From positions 1-64,000 of the forward strand of contig NZ_JAJAQC010000026.1 in the NCBI RefSeq assembly GCF_027604915.1: 64,000 nt of DNA, read 5' to 3'. Of the stretch, positions 45,828 through 55,019 are shown piece by piece. How positions within the stretch are numbered: position 1 is the stretch's first letter; each line of letters begins with the position of its first letter. A program made the translations under genes and the position numbers. The notes beneath the pieces are model-generated. The model was not told the origin of the DNA and searched no databases. It worked only from the letters and a program-made list of their open reading frames with translations. The stretch is from Streptomonospora mangrovi (GTDB lineage: Bacteria; Actinomycetota; Actinomycetes; Streptosporangiales; Streptosporangiaceae).

Positions 45828-47096
45828 GTGACGGCAACGGACGACATCGCCCTGATCGGCGAGCGCCAGGCCGCCGCCCGGCGGCTGCTCGCCGACCCCA
45901 TAGTCACCGCCCGCACCCACCCCGACGACTTCGCGGTCATCCGCTCCCACTCCGACTGGCTCATCCAGCGCTTCCGCCGCGTCCTGGGCTATGAGCTGAA
46001 GGTTGCCGCCGACCACGCGCGGCTGGTCAAGACCGGGCTGGTGAGCGGCACCACCCGTCCGCTGACCCGCCCCAGCGGCGCCTACTTCTCCCCGCGCACC
46101 TACAGCTACCTCGCGCTGAGCCTGGCCGTGCTGGTCGAGGCGCCCGCCCGCCTCACCGCCGCCGGCCTGGCCGCCGACGTCAGCGCCGCCGCCGCCGAGG
46201 CCGGCCTCGACCTCGACCCGCGCCGCCGCATGGGCGAGCGCCGCGCCTTCGCCGCCGCGCTGCGCCGCCTCGCCGACTGGGGCGCCCTCAGCGAGGAGCA
46301 GGGCCGGCTGCCCGCCTACGCCGCCGACTCCTCCCACGAGGTCCACCTGGCCGTGCACCACGACGTCGTGCGCCGCGTGGTGGCCCACCCGCCGCACGCC
46401 ACCGACGACCCCGCCGCGTTCGTCGCCGACATGGACGCCACCGACCCCGCCGGCGAGGACGCCGGAGAGGTGGCCCTGCGCCGCGCGCTCGCCGAGACCG
46501 CCGTGGTCTACCGCGCCGACCTCTCCGAGCGCCAGCGCCGCCGCCTGGCCGCCCACCAGTGGCGGGCCGTCGCCGAACTCGGCGACCTGCTGGGCTGCGA
46601 CGCCGAGATCCGCGCCGAGGGCGTGGCCCTGATCATGCCGGGCGACACCGGCGCCGACGCCGTCGCGGCCTTCCCCAGCGCCGGGCCGGTGGGCCAGGCC
46701 GCGCTGCTGCTCGTGGAGCGCCTGGTGGCCCGGTTGCGGCCCGCCGCCCCCCAGACCCGGGTCGAGGTACCCGCCGACGTGCTGGAGGAGGAGTTGGCGC
46801 GCGTCACCGCCGCCCAGACCGCCGGCGGGGGCGAGCGCACCGCGCTGCGCCACGAGCCCGACCCCGCCACCCTGGCCGCCCGCGTGCTGCGGCTGCTGTG
46901 CGACACCCGGCTCATGCACCACCCCCGCCCCGACGCCGGCGACCGCTCGGGGTGGTGGCTGCTGGCCGCCGCCGCGCGCTACGGCGGCCGCCCCTCCGCC
47001 GCCCCCGCCCCCGACGGCCCCCCGGGCGCGTCCGCCGACGACACCGGGCGCCACCGCCGCCCCGCGCCGCAGGCCGCCCCCGGAAGCGCCCTGTGA
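45828..47096 (+). CDS. DUF2398-family (TIGR02678, JetB-like) protein
   Basis: This 422-aa protein corresponds to the MukE-like subunit of Wadjet-type SMC complexes. Family features include the early RRLLADPIVTARTHPDDFAV, FRRVLGYELKVAADHARLVK and TRPSGAYFSPRTYSYLALSL, and the C-terminal DTRLMHHPRP. It looks full length. The GTG at 45828 is preferred because AAGGAGG ends 11 nt upstream; an in-frame GTG at 45816 overlaps that site. A 157-nt gap holding a short CG palindrome (47106-47121) separates it from the SMC gene. Confidence 0.82.
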   Translation: MTATDDIALIGERQAAARRLLADPIVTARTHPDDFAVIRSHSDWLIQRFRRVLGYELKVAADHARLVKTGLVSGTTRPLTRPSGAYFSPRTYSYLALSLAVLVEAPARLTAAGLAADVSAAAAEAGLDLDPRRRMGERRAFAAALRRLADWGALSEEQGRLPAYAADSSHEVHLAVHHDVVRRVVAHPPHATDDPAAFVADMDATDPAGEDAGEVALRRALAETAVVYRADLSERQRRRLAAHQWRAVAELGDLLGCDAEIRAEGVALIMPGDTGADAVAAFPSAGPVGQAALLLVERLVARLRPAAPQTRVEVPADVLEEELARVTAAQTAGGGERTALRHEPDPATLAARVLRLLCDTRLMHHPRPDAGDRSGWWLLAAAARYGGRPSAAPAPDGPPGASADDTGRHRRPAPQAAPGSAL

Positions 47097-47253
47097 CCCC
47101 GCACACCCCCGCGCGCGGGGGAGCCCACGAGGACCACTCGCGGCATCCGGAACAATGGCAGGGTCCGCGCGGTCCCCAGCCGCGCCGGGTCTTCGCGGCC
47201 CCGGACCGCCCCGGTGGCGCGACCCCACACGGCACAGAGCGAAAGGACGGGCG

Positions 47254-50200
47254 ATGACCGCCGCCAACGCGAACGGGCGAGCCGAACCGCCGCCCCTGGG
47301 CGGCGACGGCGACCCGCTGGGCGCCCCCGGCGCCCCGGCGGCCGAGGCCGACGCGGCGGCGCGCGCCGAGGCCCGGCGCCGCGCCTCCATCGCCGACGCC
47401 CTGCGTCCCGGCGACCTGCTCGGCGCCCAGCAGCCGCCCACCGCCGCACCGGCCGAGCCCGACCCCCGGCCCGAGCCGCCGGCCGAGGACCTGACCGACA
47501 CCGAGCGCCGCCGCCCCGGCCGCTACCGCCTCAACCGCGCCGGCATCCAGAACGTCTGGCACTACGACGACCACGTCTTCGACTTCGCCCAGGGCCGGCT
47601 GCTGCTGCGCGGCCGCAACGGCGCCGGCAAGTCCAAGGCGCTGGAGATGCTGCTGCCGTTCCTGCTCGACGGCGACGCCCGCCGCCTCGACACCACCGGC
47701 AGCAGCCGCACCAGCCTGCGCTGGCTGCTGCTGGAGGGCCGCGAGCCCGCCCGCGCGGCCGAGGACCCCGACGGCACCGAGGGCGAGGGCGCCCCCGCCG
47801 CCTCCACCCTGGGCTATCTGTGGGTGGAGTTCACCCGGGGCGCCGCCGCCGATGACCCCGACACCCCCGAGGCCGCCCAGCCCGCCCGCGTCACCCTGGG
47901 CGCGGCCGTCACCGCCTCGCCCGGCGCCGACGCCCGCAGCGTGTTCTTCGTCACCGAGCGCGAACTCGGCGCCGACCTGAAGCTGATCGCCGACGGCCGC
48001 CCCATGCCCATCGACCGGCTGCGCACCGAGGTCGGCCCCGACAACTGCTACGACAGCCCGGTGCCCTACCGCGCCCGGGTGATGCGCGAGTTGTTCGGCA
48101 TCGACGACCCCGTGCGCTACCGCAACCTCATCCACCTGCTCTACCGGCTGCGCCGCCCCACCATCGGCGAGCGCCTGGAGGCCGGCGAGCTGGTGTCGGT
48201 GCTGGCCGAGGCGTTGCCGCCCATGGACCAGGGAGTCCTGGACGAGATGGCGCGCAACATCACCGACCTCGAACAGGCCCGCGCCCGCCTGGAGGCGCTG
48301 CGCACCGCGCGCGAGCAGGTCGCCGGGTTCCTCACCGACTACCGGGGCTACCTGCACCGCACGCTGCGCACCCAGACCCGCGCCGCCCGCGAGCAGGTCC
48401 GCGCCCACGCCCGCCGCGACGCCGAGGTCGACCGCCTCACCGACGAACTCGAACGCCTGGTCACCGCCGAGAGCGCCGTGCAGGAGGAGCGCGACCGGCT
48501 GCGCCGCACCCGCGACACCGCCGCCTCCGACGCCGCCACCCTCACCGCCGCCGGGGGCACCGCCGCCGGGTCCACCGACTTCGAGCAGCAGGCCCGCGAC
48601 GCCGCCGTCTCCGCCTACATCCGCGCCGCCGAGGCCGCCTCGGCCGCCGCCGCCTACGCCATCACCAACGAGGAGCACGCCAAGCGGCGCATGGCCGCCG
48701 ACACCGCCGCCATCGACCGCGCGCTGGAGGGGCTGCGCGCCCTGCACGCCCAGGCGGCCGAGACCGCGCGCGCCGCCGGGGCCGACCCCGCCGGCCTGGG
48801 CCAGGTGCCCCACCCGGTGGCCACCACCCTGGCCCCCCGCGAGAGCGTCACCCGGGTCAACCTGGAGGGGCTGGAGCAGGCGGTCGAGCGCGAGCCCGTG
48901 CCCGGCCTGGACGTCGGCGACCTGCGCGACCGCCTGGCCGAGCTGCACGACCGCTACGCCGCCGCCGACACCGCCGCCGCCGAGCGCGCCGCCGTGGTGG
49001 CCGACCTCATCGTGCGCGCCGCCGAGCGCGCCGCCGCCGACGAGCGCGAGGCGGCGCTGGCGAGCGAGGCCGAGGCCGCCGAGGCCGCCCTGGAGCGCGC
49101 CCGCGAGCGCGAGCAGGCCGCCATCGACGCCGTTCGCGCCGCCAGCGCCGGCTACGCCGGCCGGGTGCGCGAGTGGAGCACCGCGCTGCGCGCCACCGCC
49201 GCCGACACCGACCTGGGCGCCTCGCTGGCCGAGCTGGAGTCGCTGGTCGAACTGCCCCTGGAGGACACCCTGCGGGTGCTCGACGCCGACGTGGGCGAGC
49301 GGGTGGCCCGCCACGCCCACGGCATCGTCGACCCGCTGCTGCGCGAGCTGCGCACCCGCCGCGACACCGCCGTGGGCGAGGAGCGGGAGCTGTCGGCCGA
49401 GCTGGACGAGCTGTCGGAGCGCCGCGACGCCGCCTCGGGCGAGGCCGCCCCCGAGCGTCCCGCGTGGGCCACCGCCGCGCGCGACGACTCCGCCGGGGCC
49501 CCCTTCCACCTGGCCGTGGACTTCGCCTCGGGCCTGCACGCCGCCGAGCGCGCCAACCTGGAGGCCGCGCTGGAGGCGTCCGGCCTGCTGGCCGCCTGGA
49601 TCTCCGCTGACGGCGCCCTCACCGACCCCGCCACCCGCGACGTGGTGCTGGTGCCCGGCCGCCCGGTCAAGGGCCGCAGCCTGCGCGAGGCGCTGGTGCC
49701 GGCCGAGCCGCTGCCGCCGGGCACCACCGCCGGCGCGGTCTCGGCCCTGCTCGACTCCATCGGCCTGCTGCCCGCGCCGGGCGAGGAGGAGCCCGAGCCC
49801 CGCCACCGCCGCGACAGCCCGCCCCCCGTGGCCACCGCCGTCGCCCTCGACGGCCGCTGGCGCCTGGGCGCGGCCGCCGGCTCCCACACCAAGACCGCCG
49901 CCGAGTACATCGGCAAGGAGGCCCGCGCCGAGGCGGGCGACCGCCAGCGCGCCAACGCCGAGCGCCGGATCGCCATCGCCGAGGCGCTGCTGGCCGAGGC
50001 CGGCGAGCGGCGCGGCGACATCGAGCGCCTGCACGCCGCCCTCGTGGAGACCGACCGCGCCCTGCCCGACTCCGCCGACCTCCAGGCGGCCTGGGCCGGG
50101 CTCGACAACGCCCGCACCTGGCTGGCCCAGACCCAGCGCGCCTACAACGCCGCCCGCGAGGACCTCGCCGAGGCCCGCGCCACAGCGCTGGAGCTGCGCG

Positions 50201-51909
50201 CCCGCCTGGCCGCGCCGGCCGCCGACCTCGACCTGCCCACCGGCGTCGAGGACCTGCGCGCCACCCGCGCCGCGCTGGAGCGGCTGCGCGCCCAACTCGC
50301 CGACGGCCACCGCGACCTGGCGGCCCTGGCGGTGCTGCTGGAGGACTACCAGGCCGACATCGCCGCCTGGGAGGAGGCCCGCTCGGGCCGCGTGATCGCC
50401 GAGGACGCCCGCACCGGCGCCATCAGCGACATGATCACCGTGCGGCGCGAGATCGAGCTGACCGACCGCGCCCGCGCCGCCGCGCCCGAGCAGATCGCCG
50501 CCGCCGTCGACCAGGTCCGCGAGCGCATGGACGAGGCCGCCGCGCGGCTGCCCGAGGTGGAGCGCGAGGCCCAGCGCGCCCGCGACGAGCGCGTGGCCGC
50601 CGAGACACGGCTGGAGACCGCCGTGCTGGAGCGCGCCGAGCAGGCGCGCCGGGCGCTGGCGGCCGGCGACGTGCTGCGCGCCATGATCACCCGGCCCGAC
50701 GGCGTCCCCGACACCGCGCTGCTGGCGGCGGCCGGGCTGGAGTCCGCCGCGCCGCTGGCCGCCGAGACCGCGCCGGCTGCGCCCGCCGACACCGCGTCGG
50801 CGGCCCCCGCCGATCCGGCCGGCGACGCCGCGCCGCCCGAGGAGCCCGCCGCCGACCACGACGCCCTGGCCCGCCGCGTCGCCGCGCTCGACGCCCTGCT
50901 GACCGCCCTGGAGAAGGAGTTGGGCGAGCCCGCCGAGGGCGAGCTGGACGACAGCGGCATCCTGCGCCGCCGCGAGGAGCTGCACCGCCACCTGGCCGGC
51001 AGCGACGCCGTGGGCGCCCGCACCGAGCTGACCGAGCCCGCCGGCGTCAAGCGGCTCACCGTCCACGGCGACGACGGCAGCCACGACATCACCGCCTACG
51101 CCGACCGCCTCGACAAGGCCGTGGCCACCGCCGAGGAGGCCGCCCTGCTGCGCGAGGAGGACGCCTTCGAGCGCCACCTGCTCGGCGAGCTGGCCGGCCA
51201 CCTCTCCCGCCAGATCGACGAGGCGCGCGCGCTGATCTCGACCATGAACGACGTGCTGGGCGACGTCACCACCTCCCAGGGCCTGGGCGTGCGCCTGGAC
51301 TGGCAGTTGGCCCCCGACGCCGACGAGGACGTCCGGGCGGTGGTGCCGCTGCTGGCCAGACCCGCCGAGCAGCGCACCCGGGTCGAGACCACCCGGCTGC
51401 GCGACGCCCTGCGCCGCTGCATCGAGGCCATCCGCCGCCTCGACCCCACCGCCACCGGCGGCGCCCAGTTGCGCGCCGCCCTGGACTACCGCTCCTGGTT
51501 CGCGTTCACCGTCTACGTCACCGACGCCGCCCACCCCGACCGCGAGCGTCGCCTCACCCACCGCACCGCCCTCAGCCAGGGCGAGCAGCGCGTGGTGGCC
51601 TACCTGGTGCTGTTCGCCGCGGCGGCGGCCCAGTTCGGCTCCCTGGCCGCCCACGCGCCCGCCGCGCCCCGCCTGATCCTGCTGGACGACGCGTTCGCCA
51701 AGGTGGACGAGCCCACCCACGGCCGCCTGCTCGGCCTGCTGGTCGAGCTGGACCTGGACTTCGTGCTCACCTCCGAGCGCGTCTGGGGGTGCTTCCCGAG
51801 TGTGCCGAGCCTGGACATCTACGAGTGCCTGCGCGACCCCGCCGTGCCCGGGATCGCGACCCTGCACTTCACCTGGGACGGCAGCCGCCGCAAGCTCGTG
51901 GGGGTGTGA
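47254..51909 (+). CDS. SMC-like ATPase of Wadjet/Ept type (TIGR02680, JetC-like)
   Basis: A 1551-aa MukB/SMC-like ATPase. The Walker A motif GRNGAGKSKALEMLLPF starts at about residue 120, after a disordered N-terminal 80 residues. Long Ala/Glu/Arg-rich coiled coils fill most of 370-1300, with a globular hinge-like part around 750-900. The signature LSQGEQRVVAYLV is at about 1440 and Walker B LILLDDAFAKVDE at about 1474. AAAGGA precedes the ATG by 6 nt. In related systems (Wadjet; EptABCD in Mycobacterium smegmatis) this motor extrudes plasmid DNA and needs a separate nuclease. All ATPase motifs are intact. Confidence 0.85.
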   Translation: MTAANANGRAEPPPLGGDGDPLGAPGAPAAEADAAARAEARRRASIADALRPGDLLGAQQPPTAAPAEPDPRPEPPAEDLTDTERRRPGRYRLNRAGIQNVWHYDDHVFDFAQGRLLLRGRNGAGKSKALEMLLPFLLDGDARRLDTTGSSRTSLRWLLLEGREPARAAEDPDGTEGEGAPAASTLGYLWVEFTRGAAADDPDTPEAAQPARVTLGAAVTASPGADARSVFFVTERELGADLKLIADGRPMPIDRLRTEVGPDNCYDSPVPYRARVMRELFGIDDPVRYRNLIHLLYRLRRPTIGERLEAGELVSVLAEALPPMDQGVLDEMARNITDLEQARARLEALRTAREQVAGFLTDYRGYLHRTLRTQTRAAREQVRAHARRDAEVDRLTDELERLVTAESAVQEERDRLRRTRDTAASDAATLTAAGGTAAGSTDFEQQARDAAVSAYIRAAEAASAAAAYAITNEEHAKRRMAADTAAIDRALEGLRALHAQAAETARAAGADPAGLGQVPHPVATTLAPRESVTRVNLEGLEQAVEREPVPGLDVGDLRDRLAELHDRYAAADTAAAERAAVVADLIVRAAERAAADEREAALASEAEAAEAALERAREREQAAIDAVRAASAGYAGRVREWSTALRATAADTDLGASLAELESLVELPLEDTLRVLDADVGERVARHAHGIVDPLLRELRTRRDTAVGEERELSAELDELSERRDAASGEAAPERPAWATAARDDSAGAPFHLAVDFASGLHAAERANLEAALEASGLLAAWISADGALTDPATRDVVLVPGRPVKGRSLREALVPAEPLPPGTTAGAVSALLDSIGLLPAPGEEEPEPRHRRDSPPPVATAVALDGRWRLGAAAGSHTKTAAEYIGKEARAEAGDRQRANAERRIAIAEALLAEAGERRGDIERLHAALVETDRALPDSADLQAAWAGLDNARTWLAQTQRAYNAAREDLAEARATALELRARLAAPAADLDLPTGVEDLRATRAALERLRAQLADGHRDLAALAVLLEDYQADIAAWEEARSGRVIAEDARTGAISDMITVRREIELTDRARAAAPEQIAAAVDQVRERMDEAAARLPEVEREAQRARDERVAAETRLETAVLERAEQARRALAAGDVLRAMITRPDGVPDTALLAAAGLESAAPLAAETAPAAPADTASAAPADPAGDAAPPEEPAADHDALARRVAALDALLTALEKELGEPAEGELDDSGILRRREELHRHLAGSDAVGARTELTEPAGVKRLTVHGDDGSHDITAYADRLDKAVATAEEAALLREEDAFERHLLGELAGHLSRQIDEARALISTMNDVLGDVTTSQGLGVRLDWQLAPDADEDVRAVVPLLARPAEQRTRVETTRLRDALRRCIEAIRRLDPTATGGAQLRAALDYRSWFAFTVYVTDAAHPDRERRLTHRTALSQGEQRVVAYLVLFAAAAAQFGSLAAHAPAAPRLILLDDAFAKVDEPTHGRLLGLLVELDLDFVLTSERVWGCFPSVPSLDIYECLRDPAVPGIATLHFTWDGSRRKLVGV

Positions 51910-52002
51910 CCGGGGCCGCCCGCGCCGCCCGCCCCGACCTACTGCTTTCGCCCGACCTTGTCCTACTCTGACGTGCAAGGCCAACAATCGAGCGGGTGTG
52001 TG

Positions 52003-54207
52003 GTGACGACAGTGACGACAGGGCCTGCGACCTCCACCGGGGCTGCCCCGCGCCGGTACGACAGCAGTGCGGTGGCCGCACGCTCCCTCCTCGACCGCCT
52101 CGCCGACTCCGGCCTGGACCCCGCCGCCCGGCGCTGGGTGCTGGCCGCCCTGCACGGCGACGACGCCGTGGACGCCTGCGCCCGCGGCGAGGACATCCCC
52201 TGGCCGGTCCTGGACCAGGCCGAGGACCCCCGCCGGCTCCCGCCCCCCGGGCAGGCGCGCCGCGCGTTCCTGCGCCGCATCGAGGTCCAGGGCTTCCGCG
52301 GCATCGGCCGCCCCGCCGCCCTGGAGTTCGCCCCGGGCCCCGGCCTCACCGTGATCGTCGGCCGCAACGGTTCGGGCAAGTCCAGCTTCGCCGAGGCCGC
52401 CGAGGCCGCGCTGACCGGCCGCAACCTGCGCTGGGACGCCATGCCCGCCGGCTGGCGCGACGGCTGGCGCAACCTGCACTTCGACGAGCGCACCGAGATC
52501 ACCGTCGAACTCCAGCTCGCCGGCGAGCGCGGCCCCACCCGCGTCACCCGGGTCTGGGGCGGCGACAGCGTCCGCTCGGCCCGCGGCGAGGTGGTCGGCC
52601 CCGACGGCGCCGCCGTGCCGCTGCGCAGCATGGGCTGGGACCCCGAGCTGTCCCGCTACCGGCCGTTCCTGTCCTACGACGAACTCGGCCGCGCCGTCAC
52701 CGGGCGCGCCGCCGAGCTGTACGACACCCTCACCGCGCTGCTGGGCCTGACCGACCTCACCGAGGCCGAGCGCCGCCTGGCCCGCGCCTGCGACGGCTAC
52801 GCCAAGCGGCGCGACCGGCCCGGCCGCGAGCACGGCTACCTGCTGGAGCGGCTGCGCGCCTCCACCGACCGCCGCGCCGCGCTGGCCGCCCAGCTCCTCA
52901 CCGCGCCCGCCATCGACCTGGACCGGCTGGCCCAGATCGCCGCCGACGACGGCCCGGCCGACCCCGCACAGCACCTGGTGCTGCGCCGCCTGCGCCGGCT
53001 GTCGGTGCCCGAGCGCGCCCTGCTCACCGACGTCGTCAACGAGCTGCGCGGCGCCGCCATGGAGCTGGCCATGGCCGCCGGCACCAAGGGCGACCGCGCG
53101 CGCGGCGTGGCCGACCTGCTGCGCCGGGCGCTGGAGCACCACCGCCGCCACCCCGCCGAGACCGACTGCCCCACCTGCGGGGCCGGCGGCGCCCTGGGTG
53201 GCGACTGGGTGCGCCGCGCCGAGGCCGAGATCCGCCGCCTGGAGCCGGCGGCGGCGGGCGCGGCCGCCGCCTACGAGCGCGCCGACAGCGCCCGCGACCA
53301 GGCCCGATTCCTGATGGCCCCGATGCCGGCCTGGCTGCCGCCCGACTCCGAGCTGGGCCGGGTGTGGGCCGAGTGGGAGGCCGGCATGGAGATCACCGAC
53401 CTCACGCAGCTCGCCGAGCACATCGAGACCGTGGGGCGGCGGCTGCGCGCCACCGCCGTGGCCGCCCGCAAGGCCGCCGGGGAGCAGTTGGACGACCCCA
53501 CCGACGGCTGGTCCGACCTCGCCGACCAACTGGCGGCCTGGGTGGCGGACGCCCGCGCGGCCACGGCGGCGCGCGAGGCCCTGCGCCCGGCCGAGCAGGC
53601 GCTGGAGTGGTTCACCGGGATCGCCCGCGAGATCCGCGCCGAGCGGCTGCGCCCGCTGGCGGCCCAGGCCGAGCACGTGTGGCAGCGGCTGCGCCAGGAG
53701 CGCCGCATCGACCTGGAGGCGCTGCGCCTGGTGGGCCGGGGCGCCCGCCGCCGGGTGGCCGTGGACGTCGCCGTGGACGGCGTGGAGGGCGAGGGCACCT
53801 CGCCCGGCCTGCTCAGCCAGGGCGAGTTCCAGGCGCTGGCGCTGTCGATCTGCCTGCCGCGCACGCTGGTGCCCGACAACCCGTTCGGGTTCCTGCTGCT
53901 GGACGACCCGGTGCAGGCCATGGACACCGAGACGGTCGAGGGGCTGTCGGCGGTGCTGGCCGAGGTGGGGCGCCACCGCCAGCTCGTGGTGTTCACCCAC
54001 GACACCCGGCTGCCCGACGCCCTGCACCGGCTCGGGCTGCCCGCCGACATCCGGCGCATCCAGCGCGACGCCATGTCCAACGTGTGGGTGGCCGACACCG
54101 ACCGCACCGGCGGGGGCGCCGCCGGGTCGGGGGGACCGGCCGCGCCGCCGGGCGCGCCCGGCCCGTGGGGGGCGCCGCAGGCGGACCCGCTGCGGGGCGC
54201 CGGATGA
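52003..54207 (+). CDS. Rad50/SbcC-like ATPase with zinc hook, in the place of the expected nuclease gene
   Basis: About 734 aa. The Walker A motif is GRNGSGKSSFAEA (about residue 120), a CPTC zinc hook (about 389) sits between two short coiled coils, the signature is LLSQGEFQALALSICLP (about 604) and Walker B is FLLLDDPVQAMD (about 630). This is the layout of a compact SbcC/Rad50/RecF-type protein. The first 85 residues are helical and not part of the ATPase. No SbcD-like nuclease is adjacent. The start is uncertain: GTG 52003 is used, but GTG 51973 or TTG 51958 are possible. It follows the SMC gene by 93 nt on the same strand, where a DUF2399 nuclease would be expected. Confidence 0.7.
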   Translation: MTTVTTGPATSTGAAPRRYDSSAVAARSLLDRLADSGLDPAARRWVLAALHGDDAVDACARGEDIPWPVLDQAEDPRRLPPPGQARRAFLRRIEVQGFRGIGRPAALEFAPGPGLTVIVGRNGSGKSSFAEAAEAALTGRNLRWDAMPAGWRDGWRNLHFDERTEITVELQLAGERGPTRVTRVWGGDSVRSARGEVVGPDGAAVPLRSMGWDPELSRYRPFLSYDELGRAVTGRAAELYDTLTALLGLTDLTEAERRLARACDGYAKRRDRPGREHGYLLERLRASTDRRAALAAQLLTAPAIDLDRLAQIAADDGPADPAQHLVLRRLRRLSVPERALLTDVVNELRGAAMELAMAAGTKGDRARGVADLLRRALEHHRRHPAETDCPTCGAGGALGGDWVRRAEAEIRRLEPAAAGAAAAYERADSARDQARFLMAPMPAWLPPDSELGRVWAEWEAGMEITDLTQLAEHIETVGRRLRATAVAARKAAGEQLDDPTDGWSDLADQLAAWVADARAATAAREALRPAEQALEWFTGIAREIRAERLRPLAAQAEHVWQRLRQERRIDLEALRLVGRGARRRVAVDVAVDGVEGEGTSPGLLSQGEFQALALSICLPRTLVPDNPFGFLLLDDPVQAMDTETVEGLSAVLAEVGRHRQLVVFTHDTRLPDALHRLGLPADIRRIQRDAMSNVWVADTDRTGGGAAGSGGPAAPPGAPGPWGAPQADPLRGAG

Positions 54208-54233
54208 GCGGGCGCGGGCGCCCGGTATCCGAT

Positions 54234-54264
54234 TTGGCAGAGCACCCCCGAAGCCCTGTATAGT
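54234..54264 (+). promoter_or_regulatory. Promoter of tRNA-Thr
   Basis: TTGGCA (54234-54239) and TATAGT (54259-54264) are separated by 19 nt. The tRNA begins 53 nt further downstream. Confidence 0.6.
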
Positions 54265-54317
54265 CAACATCAACGCGAGCGGCGGAAAGCCCCCAGGGGC
54301 CGAAACCGCAGATGCGC

Positions 54318-54393
54318 GCCCCTTTAGCTCAGTCGGCAGAGCGTCTCCATGGTAAGGAGAAGGTCTACGGTTCGATTCCGTAAAGGGGCTCCA
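54318..54393 (+). tRNA. tRNA-Thr (anticodon GGT)
   Basis: The acceptor GCCCCTT pairs with AAGGGGC, the anticodon loop ATGGTAA gives GGT, the T loop is GGTTCGATTCC, and the 3' CCA (54391-54393) is encoded. Confidence 0.95.
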
Positions 54394-54433
54394 CCACTTG
54401 ATTGAGGTTCCGGACCACTCAGGTGGTATACGA

Positions 54434-54455
54434 CCGGAGAAACCTTGTTCTCCGG
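54434..54455. terminator. Terminator between tRNA-Thr and tRNA-Met
   Basis: CCGGAGAA and TTCTCCGG form an 8-bp stem with a 6-nt loop. A TACCCT hexamer (54472-54477) follows and may be the -10 element for tRNA-Met. Confidence 0.55.
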
Positions 54456-54507
54456 CCTGTCCGGGTTCCGGTACCCTGGCTTCCAGGGCCGCCCCAACCC
54501 GGTCCGC

Positions 54508-54580
54508 GGCGGAGTAGCTCAGTTGGTAGAGCAAACGGCTCATAATCGTTGTGTCGTCGGTTCGAGTCCGGCCTCCGCTA
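54508..54580 (+). tRNA. tRNA-Met (elongator, anticodon CAT)
   Basis: The acceptor GGCGGAG pairs with CTCCGCT (terminal G-T pair), the anticodon loop CTCATAA gives CAT, and the T loop is GGTTCGAGTCC. The CCA is not encoded. The standard first acceptor pair and the anticodon stem lacking three G-C pairs argue for the elongator, not the initiator. Confidence 0.9.
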
Positions 54581-54696
54581 CTGCCCACGCCTTCGGTCGT
54601 CCCGTCCTCGGGGCACCGTCCCCCCGCCCGGTCCCCGGGCGGGCGCGTGGGCGTGCAGTTGTGTCCCGTTGTTTCCCGTGAGAAAGGCACTCCGAC

Positions 54697-54861
54697 GTGG
54701 CTACCACCGACGTCAGGCCGAAGATCACCCTGGCCTGCCAGGAGTGCAAGCACCGTAACTACATCACGCGCAAGAACCGGCGGAACAACCCCGACCGCCT
54801 GGCGCTGAAGAAGTTCTGCCCGAACTGCCGTCAGCACCGCGAGCACCGCGAGACCCGCTAG
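54697..54861 (+). CDS. rpmG: 50S ribosomal protein L33
   Basis: L33 is a 54-aa zinc-ribbon-type protein of the large ribosomal subunit. The cysteine pairs CQEC and CPNC are intact, so this is the zinc-binding (C+) form, not the Zur-repressed C- paralogue. The GTG start has GAAAGG upstream. The order tRNA-Thr, tRNA-Met, rpmG, hadA, hadB is a conserved actinobacterial backbone. Confidence 0.95.
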   Translation: MATTDVRPKITLACQECKHRNYITRKNRRNNPDRLALKKFCPNCRQHREHRETR

Positions 54862-54933
54862 CAGGCCGCGCCGTCCCCGGCGCCCCGCGGGTCCGGTGCC
54901 CGGGCGCGAGGCCGCACCGGCGCGTGGTCCCCA

Positions 54934-54961
54934 GCCCAGTGAGCGATCCGGCTCGCTGGGC
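54934..54961. terminator. Terminator after rpmG
   Basis: GCCCAGTGAGC and GCTCGCTGGGC form an 11-bp stem with one G-T wobble and a 6-nt loop, 72 nt after the rpmG stop. Confidence 0.6.
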
Positions 54962-54964
54962 CAC

Positions 54965-54970
54965 TAGTGT
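54965..54970 (+). promoter_or_regulatory. -10 element TAGTGT for hadA-hadB-murB
   Basis: TAGTGT lies 49 nt before the hadA start, directly after the terminator. No clear -35 is visible. Confidence 0.4.
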
Positions 54971-55019
54971 GTGACTCGCCCGCGGCACGCGGCCGGACAA
55001 CGCAGGTGAGAGGGAGCCG

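Noticed and set aside
52003-54207. Reading the gene after the SMC ATPase as the missing Wadjet nuclease subunit
   Set aside because: It has Walker A, a zinc hook, an ABC signature and Walker B, so it is an SbcC/Rad50-like ATPase and not a toprim/DUF2399 protein.
46912-54846. Very long open frame (about 2640 codons) on the minus strand across the SMC-like genes
   Set aside because: It is antisense to genes with clear ATPase motifs. Its translation is Gly/Val/Gln-rich low complexity, as expected from codon bias in very GC-rich DNA.
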